64,000 nucleotides of DNA from a bacterium (GTDB lineage: Bacteria; CAIWAD01), in contig JAUXWS010000068.1 of assembly GCA_030685015.1 (NCBI GenBank), positions 10,102-74,101 on the forward strand. The letters are read 5' to 3'. Numbering within the stretch: position 1 is the first letter of the stretch; every line of letters starts with the position of its first letter. A program made the position numbers and the translations under genes. The notes beneath the pieces are model-generated. The model saw only the letters and a program-made list of their open reading frames with translations, searched no databases and was not told the DNA's origin. Below, piece after piece: positions 28,307 through 36,462 of the stretch.

Positions 28307-28362
28307 TCCTGTCGCCTGCCATCGAGCCACGGGCGTGCACGTGGGATTGGCTGCGGTTTGTC

Positions 28363-28534
28363 ACCCCAGCGGAAGGTGGGGTCCCGTGGGCTGGCCCTTG
28401 TCGAGACCTTCGACACGTGGCTGCCCAGCATCCATGGATCAGGCGCCGCGCGGCGCCTGGCCCGCACGATTCCGGCAGCCAGGATGCGAGGGCATGCAGG
28501 TGGGATGGCCCATGGGGTCCCAGCCTTCGCTGGG
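28363..28534. repeat. Cluster of short palindromic repeat units
   Basis: ACCCCA (28363-28368) pairs with TGGGGT (28377-28382). TGTCGA (28399-28404) pairs with TCGACA (28410-28415). CAGGCGCCGCGCGGCGCCTG (28440-28459) is a perfect palindrome. CCCAGC (28519-28524) pairs with GCTGGG (28529-28534). The first and last units share a CCCAGCG-AAGG core in opposite orientation. Confidence 0.6.
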
Positions 28535-28643
28535 ATGCGATGTGCCGCTCCTCACCTGCGCTTTTCTATTGACGGATCGGGGCGGACCATATTTGACAAC
28601 AATCGCTGGGATGCCAGAAGGTCGGGGAGGACCGCCGCAGAAC

Positions 28644-28679
28644 CCATTGGACCCAATGGCCCCACGCCTTTTCTAACTT
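28644..28679 (+). promoter_or_regulatory. Inverted repeat and possible -10 before the GTPase gene
   Basis: CCATTGG (28644-28650) and CCAATGG (28653-28659) form an inverted repeat with a two-base centre. TAACTT (28674-28679) is a possible -10, with its -35 position (28651-28656) inside the repeat. No good -35 hexamer is visible, so this could be an activator- or repressor-dependent promoter. Confidence 0.35.
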
Positions 28680-28754
28680 GGCAGCCGTTCAACATGCGGC
28701 CGGGACGGGAAGGCTGCCCCGGTCTGGAACCATTAAACATAAAGGGAGAGCTGG

Positions 28755-30068
28755 ATGAAGCGCATCAAGACTCTCATCATGGGCGCCGCAGGGCGCGATT
28801 TCCACAATTTCAACTGCGTCTTCCGGGGCGATGAGCGCCACGAGGTGGTCTGCTTCACGGCCACCCAGATCCCGGACATCGACGGTCGCCGCTATCCCGC
28901 CGAACTGGCGGGTCCTCTTTATCCCCAGGGGATTCCCATCCATGACGAGAGCGAACTGGCCGACCTCATCGCCCGCCACGGGATCGAGGAGGTCGTCTTC
29001 AGCTACAGCGACGTGCCGCACGAGGTGGTGATGCACAAGGCCGCCCTCGTCAACGCCTGCGGCGCCGACTTCCGCATGCTGGGCGGTCGCCTGACGGAGC
29101 TGCCCAGCTCCAAGCCCGTGATCAGCGTCTGCGCCAGCCGCACCGGCTGCGGCAAGAGCCAGACCACCCGCCGCGTCATCGAGCTGCTGCGCGCCGCGGG
29201 GAAGAAGGTGGTGGCCGTGCGCCACCCCATGCCCTACGGCGACCTGGCCGCGCAGAAAGTGCAGCGCTTCGCCGCCCTGGAGGACCTGGCCAAGCACAAG
29301 TGCACGATCGAGGAGATGGAGGAGTACGAGCCCCACATCGCCATGGGCGGCGTCATCTACTCGGGCGTGGACTACGAGGCGATCCTGCGCGAGGCGGAGA
29401 AGGAGGCGGACATCATCCTGTGGGACGGCGGCAACAATGACACGCCCTTCTACAAGGCCGACATCCAGATCGTGGTGGTGGACCCCCACCGTCCCGGGCA
29501 CGAGCTGAGCTATTATCCGGGCGAGACCAACCTGCGCAAGGCGGACGTCGTCGTCATCAACAAGATCGAGACGGCGCAGCCGGAGAACGTGGAGGAGGTG
29601 CGCGCCAACTGCCGCCTCGTCAATCCCGGGGCCCTCGTCATCGACGCGGCCAGCCCCATCCAGGTGGACGAGCCGGGGATCATCACGGGCAAGCGCGTGC
29701 TGGTGGTGGAGGACGGACCCACCCTCACCCACGGCGAGATGGCCTACGGCGCCGGGATGGTGGCCGCCGAGCGCTTCGGCGCCGCCGCGGCGGTCGACCC
29801 CCGTCCCTGGGCCACGGGCACCATCGCCGCCACCTTCGAGAAGTATCCCGAGATCGGCACCCTGCTCCCGGCCATGGGCTATGGCGAGCAGCAGGTGAAG
29901 GATCTGGAGCGGACCATCAACGACACGGAGTGCGACGCCGTCATCATCGGCACGCCCATCGACCTGCGGCGGGTGGTGAAGATCGCCCACCCCTGCACCC
30001 GGGTCTACTACGACCTGCAGGAGATCGGCCAGCCGACCTTGGTGGACGCCCTGAAGCGATACCTGTAG
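28755..30068 (+). CDS. COG2403-type GTPase (cyclic 2,3-diphosphoglycerate synthetase-like)
   Basis: This 437-residue protein is related to COG2403 proteins, some annotated as cyclic 2,3-diphosphoglycerate synthetase. The N-terminal Rossmann-like part starts LIMGAAGRDFHNFNCVFR. A P-loop (SRTGCGKSQTTRR, about residues 130-143) and VVVINKIETA, which resembles the NKxD base-recognition motif, support NTP binding. VVVDPHRPGHE and TLTHGEMAYGAG are further conserved elements. In bacteria the physiological product is uncertain; the archaeal activity should not be assumed. It is monocistronic, with an inverted-repeat promoter candidate upstream and a sigma70 promoter for speD downstream. Confidence 0.75.
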   Translation: MKRIKTLIMGAAGRDFHNFNCVFRGDERHEVVCFTATQIPDIDGRRYPAELAGPLYPQGIPIHDESELADLIARHGIEEVVFSYSDVPHEVVMHKAALVNACGADFRMLGGRLTELPSSKPVISVCASRTGCGKSQTTRRVIELLRAAGKKVVAVRHPMPYGDLAAQKVQRFAALEDLAKHKCTIEEMEEYEPHIAMGGVIYSGVDYEAILREAEKEADIILWDGGNNDTPFYKADIQIVVVDPHRPGHELSYYPGETNLRKADVVVINKIETAQPENVEEVRANCRLVNPGALVIDAASPIQVDEPGIITGKRVLVVEDGPTLTHGEMAYGAGMVAAERFGAAAAVDPRPWATGTIAATFEKYPEIGTLLPAMGYGEQQVKDLERTINDTECDAVIIGTPIDLRRVVKIAHPCTRVYYDLQEIGQPTLVDALKRYL

Positions 30069-30150
30069 TCAATTCCCGCGCCCAGTGCCCCCTGCCGACT
30101 GCCGGCAGGGGCGCCTGGGCGGGTGTGGTGAAAAAAGGCCGGGCGACGGG

Positions 30151-30179
30151 TTGACATTGCCCAGCCCATCCCATATCAT
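30151..30179 (+). promoter_or_regulatory. Strong sigma70-type promoter TTGACA-N17-TATCAT for speDB
   Basis: A perfect -35 hexamer, TTGACA (30151-30156), and TATCAT (30174-30179) are spaced by 17 bases. This is the closest match to the textbook consensus in the window. Initiation near 30186 leaves about 117 bases of leader before speD. Confidence 0.7.
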
Positions 30180-30302
30180 TGGGCCTTGTTTTTCTGGCGA
30201 GCTTGCCGGGCCGCCCAAGGTCGACCGCTGGTAGCGGCGAGGCGGACCCGGTTCATGGCGTAGCGGCAGTGAGCGCGCGCCGAACAGGGGGTTTTATGCG
30301 AC

Positions 30303-30749
30303 ATGACCATGGTTGACGCCGGCTTCGGCCCTCACCTGATGCTCGACTTGGGCGAGTGTGACGTGAACCGTCTGTCTGACCTGCCTTACATCTTCAATCT
30401 CCTCAACACCCTGCCCGATGAAATCGGCATGACCCGCATCACCCAGCCCTATGTCTTCCCCTACGAGGGATTGGTCCCCGACGACGAAGGCATCACGGGC
30501 ACGGTGATCATCGCGGAGAGCCACATCTCGGTCCACACCTTCCCCCGGAAGAAGTATTGCTTCGTGGACCTCTTCTCGTGCAAGACCTTCGACGTGGATC
30601 GTGCACGCGAGCGCCTGATCGAGGCCTTCGGCAGCCGGAGGCCCGAGGTGCACCTGGTGCAGCGCGGCAGCGAATTCCCCCGCGGCATGCTGGTGGAATC
30701 CGCCGCCGAGGCCTGCACCGACGGATCGGAACCGATGCGGCTGAGATAA
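30303..30749 (+). CDS. speD: S-adenosylmethionine decarboxylase proenzyme
   Basis: This 148-residue pyruvoyl enzyme makes decarboxylated SAM, the aminopropyl donor for spermidine. The self-cleavage site lies in ESHISVHTFP with Ser73 as the future pyruvoyl group. His78 and Cys93 keep the spacing of the processing and proton-donor residues of the Thermotoga-type (prokaryotic class 1B) enzyme. Length fits a single-chain proenzyme cut into two subunits. The agmatinase gene follows 36 bases later, so this is a polyamine operon; spermidine synthase (speE) is not in the window. Confidence 0.93.
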   Translation: MTMVDAGFGPHLMLDLGECDVNRLSDLPYIFNLLNTLPDEIGMTRITQPYVFPYEGLVPDDEGITGTVIIAESHISVHTFPRKKYCFVDLFSCKTFDVDRARERLIEAFGSRRPEVHLVQRGSEFPRGMLVESAAEACTDGSEPMRLR

Positions 30750-30785
30750 GCCGGGCAACCCCGGACCCCAACATCAGGACCACCC

Positions 30786-31706
30786 ATGCTGCTGGAACGG
30801 CTTGTCGCCGGCGCCAGCGGGGATTTCCTTGGCCTCGAGGCGGCTGACTGCGCCTGGGACAAGGCCCGCGTCGCCGTGCTGGGCGTGCCTTACGACGGCA
30901 CCTCGACCTACCAGAAGGGGGCCGACCACGGCCCGGCCGCCCTGCTGGCCGCCTCCAGCCAGGTGGAGCTCTACGACCTGGAGTGCCACACGGAGGTGCA
31001 CCGGCTGGGCATCTGCACCCTCGCCCCGCTCCCGGTGGAGCGGAGGGAGGATCCCTGCCTCCTGGCGGATCGGGTGGAGGAGGCGGTGGGCGCCATCCTG
31101 GCGGCAGGGCGCCTGCCCGTGCTGCTGGGGGGGGAGCACAGTGTCAGCATCGGGGCCATCCGCGCCGCCCAGGCGGCCCATGGCGACCTGACCGTGGTGC
31201 AGGTGGACGCCCACGCCGACACGCGGGAGGAGTACCACGGCTCCCCCTGCAACCACGCCTGTGTCATGGCCCGGGCACGGGAGGGGGGGCCCATTGTCCA
31301 GGTGGGGATCCGCTCTCTGGACGCGGCCGAGGCTGCGGTGATCGACGCGGCGCGGGTCCACCCCGCCCACCGCATCCACCGGGACGCGACTTGGCTGGAG
31401 CGCATCCGGCCCCAGCTCAGCGCCCGCACCTGGCTCACCATCGACCTGGACGGCCTTGATTCCAGCCAGATGCCGGCCACCGGAACGCCTGAGCCGGGCG
31501 GCCTGAGCTGGGTGCAGGTGGTGGACCTGGTGGGCCTGGTCTGCCGCCACAGCCAGGTGGTGGGCTTCGACGTGGTGGAACTCCGCCCCTTGCCCGGCAA
31601 TGCGGCCCCCGACTTCCTGGCCGCCCGCCTGGTGCATCGCATCCTGGGCGAGATCTTCCGCGAGGATCCGGCCGCCCGCCTGCCCGGGCCGGCGCCATTG
31701 GCCTGA
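30786..31706 (+). CDS. speB: Agmatinase (ureohydrolase family)
   Basis: This 306-residue binuclear manganese enzyme probably converts agmatine to putrescine and urea. Metal-binding signatures are GGEHS, VDAHADTR and IDLDGLDSS, and the ureohydrolase tail PATGTPEPGGL is intact. The early GVPYDGTSTYQKGADHGP segment is typical of agmatinase rather than arginase. The pairing with speD supports polyamine synthesis. The gene converges on the subtilase pseudogene, with only 28 bases between the stops. Confidence 0.9.
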   Translation: MLLERLVAGASGDFLGLEAADCAWDKARVAVLGVPYDGTSTYQKGADHGPAALLAASSQVELYDLECHTEVHRLGICTLAPLPVERREDPCLLADRVEEAVGAILAAGRLPVLLGGEHSVSIGAIRAAQAAHGDLTVVQVDAHADTREEYHGSPCNHACVMARAREGGPIVQVGIRSLDAAEAAVIDAARVHPAHRIHRDATWLERIRPQLSARTWLTIDLDGLDSSQMPATGTPEPGGLSWVQVVDLVGLVCRHSQVVGFDVVELRPLPGNAAPDFLAARLVHRILGEIFREDPAARLPGPAPLA

Positions 31707-31734
31707 GCGGCCGCCCCACCGCCGGGCAGCCCTC

Positions 31735-33423
31735 TCACTTCAGCAGCACGGCCTTTCGCTGGTCCACCGGCTGTCCGTCCACTTCCAGCCTGAGCAGATA
31801 GAGCCCGGCGGCGAGGGCGCCCCCGTCGAAGGGGAGCTCATGCCATCCGGGCGCCAACAGGCCCGCCAGGGGGCGCGCCACCTCCCGGCCGAGCAGATCG
31901 TGGACCAGCAGCCGCACCTGGCCGGCGCGCTCCAGGTGGAATGACACACGCGCCATCGGATTGAAGGGGTTCGGCCACAGGTGGTCCAGCCGGGAGCCGC
32001 CCTGGCGCTGGACGGAGACGCGATCCAAGCCTGTGTCGTTCTGCAGGGCGCGACGGGCGTTGATGCGGCCAGCGCCCGTGGCGCAACCGGCGTTGCAGGT
32101 CAGGTCGTCGATGGGGTCGGCCGTGGCCAGCAGGCGCCCGCGCAGGCCGACGTTGTCCAGGGTGGGATCCATCGCCAGCAGCAGGGCGGCCAGGCTGGTG
32201 GCCATGGCCGTGGCGAAGGAACTGCCGCTGATCGGCTCGTAGCCGCTGTTGGTGGTGGTGAGCAGGTCGAAGCCGGGGGCGGCCAGATCGATCCAATCGC
32301 CGCAGTAGAAAGCGCAGTCCTGGGCGCTGGTCGCCGTCACGCTGACGATGCCCGTCGCCAGGTCCAGCTGGTCCTGCATGTCGGAGGCCGCGTGGAGGCA
32401 GAGCACGCCGCTGTTCCAGGCGGCCGTGGCCGGCGTGCGCACGGTGCCGGAGCCGCTGAAACTCAGGTTGATGAGGCGCGCCCCCTGCAGCGTGGCATAG
32501 TAGATGGCTTGGGCGGCGGCGGTGGAAATGATGTAGCTGTTCCCGTCGTCGGCCAGGTATCCGGCCCGCAGGGGCATGAGGCGGGCGTTCCAGGCGAGGG
32601 AGGCGATGCCCCTTCCGTTGTCGGCGCGGGCGCCGGCCAGGCCGGCCACCTGGGTGCCGTGCGGGCTCAGGCTGACGGGGTTGTTGTCCTGGTTCAGCAC
32701 GTCCTCGCCTGGCGCGCCGTTGGTGGTGTGCACGAAGTCCCAGCCGAAGAAGTCGTCCACGAAGCCGTTCCCGTCGTCATCCAGGCCGTTGCGGTCGTCG
32801 GGATCCCCGGGGATCTCGTCGGGACTCTGGGCGCCGTCCCCGTCCAGATCCTCCCCCGGGTTGATCCACAGCTGCTGGAGCAAGTCCTCGTGGGTCCAGG
32901 TCATGCCGGCATCCACCACGGCGATGATGGCCTGGGGAAAATCCGGCTCCAGGGGCAGCTGGTCCCAGGCGGCGAAGGCCTCCACCCGGCTCAGGGCCCA
33001 TTGCTGCTCCACCAGGGGATCGTCGGGCGTGCGGCAGAGGGGAAGCAGCCAGTCGGGCTCGGCGTATTCCACCAGACCAGTGGCCTCGAAGCGGACGGCC
33101 AAGGCCGGGATGTCCCGCCCCTCGTCCACCAGGAGGACGTGGTTGAGCGACAGGTCGGGCGTCGTGGCGTGGCGCCCGGTTCAGAACAGCGGCTCCAGGC
33201 GGGCCTCGGGCACCATGGCCAAGACCTCGCGGAAGGCGGGGCCAAGGTCGAGGCGCCCCTCGACCAGGCCGGGAGCGGGGTCCACCAGGAAGCGGAGGGA
33301 GAGGCGGCCGGGCAGCCAGCCCCCATGGCCCGGGGGCGCCACCGCCGCCAGACCGTGTGTCGCCACCAGGAGCCCTGCCGCCAGCAGGAGTTGGCGGGAA
33401 TGATGGCCACCTGTCGAGTCCAT
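31735..33423 (-). pseudogene. Subtilisin-like (S8) T9SS cargo interrupted by in-frame TGA
   Basis: Read continuously this encodes about 562 residues: signal peptide, prodomain-like segment (GRLSLRFL), S8 catalytic domain and a type-A sorting domain (LWPNPFNPM...AGLYLLRLEVDGQ). A TGA at 33181-33183, read on the minus strand just after EPLF, stops translation at about codon 81. The same frame resumes with TGRHATTPDLSLNHVL, which aligns without gaps to VLRRQTVPDLSLNYVL of the neighbouring intact paralogue. The catalytic Asp (AVVDAGM), His (SPHGTQVAG) and Ser (GSSFATAMA) contexts are kept. It is most likely a young nonsense pseudogene; sequencing error or read-through is possible. The start is ATG 33423 after GGAGG. 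Confidence 0.8.
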
Positions 33424-33433
33424 CGCGGCCTCC

Positions 33434-33467
33434 AAAGAAAAGCGGCCTTTCCTTGCGGAAAGGCCGC
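33434..33467 (-). terminator. Intrinsic terminator after the intact subtilase gene
   Basis: On the minus strand, GCGGCCTTTCC and its perfect 11-bp complement enclose a four-base loop (33442-33467) and are followed by TTTTCTTT (33441-33434). It lies 75 bases past the stop of the 33542-36208 gene and just before the start of the interrupted subtilase, so the second gene probably needs its own promoter or read-through. Confidence 0.85.
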
Positions 33468-33541
33468 CCCGTCGGGTCAGCGTCCCTCGAAGTCTCCGCC
33501 GCGGTCCGATGCCGCGCGCGGCCCTTCCACTGACGTCGATT

Positions 33542-36208
33542 TCATTTGATCAACATGGCCTTCTGCTGGCCAGCGGGCTGGCCGTCCAGCTCGAGGCGCA
33601 GCAGGTAGAGGCCGCTGGGCAGTCCGGCGGCATCGAAGCGCCGCTGGTGCTCGCCCCCGGGCAGCAGTCCCTGCGCCAGGAGGGCGACTTCCTGGCCGAG
33701 CAGGTTGAAGGCGGCCAGCCGCACCTGGGCCGGATGCTCCAGATGGAAGGCGACCTGGGTGACCGGGTTGAAGGGGTTGGGCCAGGCGGTCGACAGCCGG
33801 GGCCCGGCCGGTGTGACGGCGGCGGGAGCCAGCTGGGTGGCGAAGAGGAAATCCTTCAGCACGGGCAGGATCTCGGAGATGCTGTGGCTGGCGCCGGCGC
33901 CGCCCGCCGCTTCCAGGGCGAAATTGAGGTAGATCAGCCGGTAGGTGCCCAAGCCCGTGTGGATGCCCGTGGAGAAGACAGAGCTGTTGTCCAGGAAAAG
34001 GGTGGCGCCGTCGCCGGCGGGCAGGATCTCCGTGATGGGCACGTCCTGGTTGCCGGCGCCGCCCGCCCCCTGCAGGATGAGGTAGAGACCCTCGGTGGCG
34101 GAGCCGGCCACGCCCCGGGCCCCGCGCGTGCCACTGGTGGAGGTGCCCGTTTGCGCCTCAAGCACCTGGGTGAAGAAATCCGTGCCGGCCAGGTCGCTGT
34201 CGGCGTACTGGCTGGAGACGACCAAGTGATGGTTGGCGGCGTAGGCCGCGAAGAGCGTCTGTTCGCCCGCATCCAGGGTGCTGGTGTTCTGGCCCGAGGC
34301 GTAGATCGTCCAGCTGTAGCGGTTCATGTCCAGGGCCAGCCCGGCGATGTTGGGAAAGTCCCCGGTGGCGCTGCGGTACCAGTCGTAGATCCAGCCCCGC
34401 TCCTTCAACGCGTTGCGGTAGGCCGAGTGGATGCCGGCCTCGCCGGCGGAATCGTCGTAGACAAGCAGGTCGGGCAGCCCCACCATGGCCTCCAGGGTGG
34501 CGGTCAGGGTGTTGGCGTTGGGCGTGGAGACGCTGAGGCTGATGTCCAGGTACTGGGGGCTGTCATCGACAATGCGGATGAGGGCCGGCCAATTGCTCCC
34601 CTGGTAGGTGCTGCCGGTGGGCAGCACGGGCAGGGTGATGCTGGGCGTCAGGATCTCGATGCCGCCGGCGGGGCAGCTCAAGGTCAGGGTCAACTCCTCG
34701 GTGGGGTTGATCCCCGTGTTGGTGATGGAATAGTTCACACGCAGGGTGTCGCCCGCCAGCAGATGGCCGCCGTTGATGTCCAGGGCGGCGGTGGCGCCCA
34801 GGCTGACCGTGGTCTCCCGGATGTTCATGAGCGCCTTGTAGGCGTTGATGCGCCCCGTGCCCAGCATGCCCGCATAGGCGCTGTTGCAGCCCAGGTTGTA
34901 GATGTTGTCCACCGTGCCCAGCAGGCGGCTGCGCACCTCGGCATTGGTCAGCTCGGGGTTCATCCACCAGATGAGGGCGGCCAGGCTGGCGGCGTTGGGA
35001 CAGGCCATGCTGGTGCCGTAAAGGCTGGCGTAGGTGTTGTTGAAGATGGTGGAGTAGATGGCGGAGCCCGGGGCGGAGATGTCCACCCAGGTGCCGTAGT
35101 TGCTGAAGTCGGACTTGCAGTCGTTGGAGCTGGTGGAGGCGACGCTGATCATGCCGACGGAATAGTCCAGCTGATCCTGCGCGGTGCTGTTGTCGTTGCC
35201 GGCGGCATGGAAGCAGAGCAGGCCGCTGTTGTAGGCGGCGGTGGCGGGGTTGCGGACGGTGCCGCTGCCGCCGAAGCTCATGCTGATGATCTTGGCGCCG
35301 TTCTCGATGGCGTAGTAGATGGCCTGGGCGGCGGCCGTCTGGATGACGTAGCCGTTGCCGTCTGCGGCGTCGTAGCCGGCGCGCAGGCACATGATGCGGG
35401 CATCCCACGCGATGGAGGCGACGCCGATGCTGTTGTTGGTCTGGGCGGCGGCGATGCCGGAGACATGGGTCCCATGGCCGTTGAAGTCCATCGGATTGTT
35501 GTCCGGCTCGGTGCAGTCCTCGCCGGCGGAGCAGCCGGTGGTGCTCACCCAGTCCCAGCCGTAGAAATCGTCGATGTAGCCGTTGCCATCGTCGTCGATC
35601 CCGTTGCGCTCGTCGGCTTCGCCGGGCGTGCTGCCGGTGGGGGGCATGGCGCCGTCACCGTCCAGGTCCTCGCCGGGATTGACCCAGATGCGGTTGATAA
35701 GGTCGGGATGGTTCCAGTCCACGCCGGAATCGATGATGGCGATGATCATGCCTGGGTTGCTGGGGTTCTCCGGGATGAGGTCCCAGGCCTGGGGCGCCTG
35801 CACGCGGTTCATCGTCCACTGCTGGCCCAGGTACTGGTCATTGGGTGTCCGGTAGACGGGCATGATGTAGTCGGGCTCGGCGTATTCCACCTTGCCCGTC
35901 GCCTCGAAGAGGGCGGCCATGCTCTCCATGTCCAGGGCGTGGTCGAAGGTCAGGACGTAGTTGAGGGAGAGGTCCGGCACCGTCTGGCGGCGCAGGACCG
36001 GATAGAGCGGCTCCACCGCGGCGGCCGGATGGTCGGCCAGGATGCGGTCGAAGTCCCCGCCCAGGCGGATGGCGCCCTGGGTGCGGCTGATCTGCGGGTG
36101 CTCCAGGAAGCGCACCGACAGGCGGCCGGGCACATAGGCGTCGCCGGGGGCGGCGGACAGGGTCGTGGCGGCCACCAGGCAGCCGGCCAGAATCGAGATG
36201 AGGCGCAA
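33542..36208 (-). CDS. Subtilisin-like serine protease, T9SS surface cargo
   Basis: This 888-residue secreted S8 protease has a signal peptide, an N-terminal prodomain-like region (VPGRLSVRF...KVEYAEPDY) and a catalytic domain with Asp160 (IAIIDSGVD), His245 (GHGTHVSG) and Ser400 (GTSMACP). An Asp/Gly-rich stretch (DLDGDG, IDDDGNGYIDD, about 181-215) may bind calcium. Ig-like and alpha/beta segments follow, then a type-A sorting domain (AWPNPFNPV...GLYLLRLELDGQ). A TTG at 36208 is chosen because GGGGAGGA lies 7 bases upstream and it gives a clean signal peptide. It is tandem with the interrupted paralogue. Confidence 0.88.
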   Translation of the reverse strand: MRLISILAGCLVAATTLSAAPGDAYVPGRLSVRFLEHPQISRTQGAIRLGGDFDRILADHPAAAVEPLYPVLRRQTVPDLSLNYVLTFDHALDMESMAALFEATGKVEYAEPDYIMPVYRTPNDQYLGQQWTMNRVQAPQAWDLIPENPSNPGMIIAIIDSGVDWNHPDLINRIWVNPGEDLDGDGAMPPTGSTPGEADERNGIDDDGNGYIDDFYGWDWVSTTGCSAGEDCTEPDNNPMDFNGHGTHVSGIAAAQTNNSIGVASIAWDARIMCLRAGYDAADGNGYVIQTAAAQAIYYAIENGAKIISMSFGGSGTVRNPATAAYNSGLLCFHAAGNDNSTAQDQLDYSVGMISVASTSSNDCKSDFSNYGTWVDISAPGSAIYSTIFNNTYASLYGTSMACPNAASLAALIWWMNPELTNAEVRSRLLGTVDNIYNLGCNSAYAGMLGTGRINAYKALMNIRETTVSLGATAALDINGGHLLAGDTLRVNYSITNTGINPTEELTLTLSCPAGGIEILTPSITLPVLPTGSTYQGSNWPALIRIVDDSPQYLDISLSVSTPNANTLTATLEAMVGLPDLLVYDDSAGEAGIHSAYRNALKERGWIYDWYRSATGDFPNIAGLALDMNRYSWTIYASGQNTSTLDAGEQTLFAAYAANHHLVVSSQYADSDLAGTDFFTQVLEAQTGTSTSGTRGARGVAGSATEGLYLILQGAGGAGNQDVPITEILPAGDGATLFLDNSSVFSTGIHTGLGTYRLIYLNFALEAAGGAGASHSISEILPVLKDFLFATQLAPAAVTPAGPRLSTAWPNPFNPVTQVAFHLEHPAQVRLAAFNLLGQEVALLAQGLLPGGEHQRRFDAAGLPSGLYLLRLELDGQPAGQQKAMLIK

Positions 36209-36462
36209 GAGGAATCCTCCCCTATGATATGTTGCGAACCGCGTCCAAGGCTGGGACCGATGAATCCCGGGGCGGCCTTCAGGATGGTGCCCACCGGGCT
36301 GAATGTCAATACGACGCAATAATCGTGCCTCGCCCAGCCGGTCCAGTTCGATGGATGGATTTGATGGAATCGGTTGATGGATAGCACCTTCAGCCCATGC
36401 CTTCAGCACCTGGTCGGTGCCTGCATCTGGATTCCCAGACAGTTGTCAGCCGGGAGGAGGGG

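Larger units (their letters stand above)
28307..28754. other. 448-base non-coding region with several palindromes
   Basis: No supported gene was found. It contains small hairpins (28363-28382, 28399-28415, 28519-28534), a perfect 20-base palindrome (28440-28459), and near its end an inverted repeat with a possible -10 element (28644-28679). The two CCCAGCG(A/G)AAGG-type hairpins look like diverged, inverted copies of one dispersed repeat. I saw no clear terminator with a U-run after rodA. Confidence 0.55.

Noticed and set aside
33069-33129. ATG at 33129 as an independent start for the distal part of the interrupted subtilase
   Set aside because: It has no convincing ribosome site, and the product would lack the signal peptide needed for T9SS export, so it is unlikely to be a functional gene start.
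33181-33183. In-frame TGA considered as selenocysteine
   Set aside because: The residue lies in the prodomain, aligns to proline in the paralogue, and no selenoprotein family is known with Sec there. No obvious SECIS hairpin was noticed right after the codon.
33509-36322. Very long open frame (937 codons) on the plus strand, opposite the subtilase
   Set aside because: It is an antisense shadow in GC-rich DNA: Gly/Val/Ala/His-rich composition, no domain, no ribosome site, and the opposite strand has clear S8 motifs. Similar frames at 40898-43471 (+), 7412-10378 (-) and 18545-20593 (+) were rejected for the same reason.
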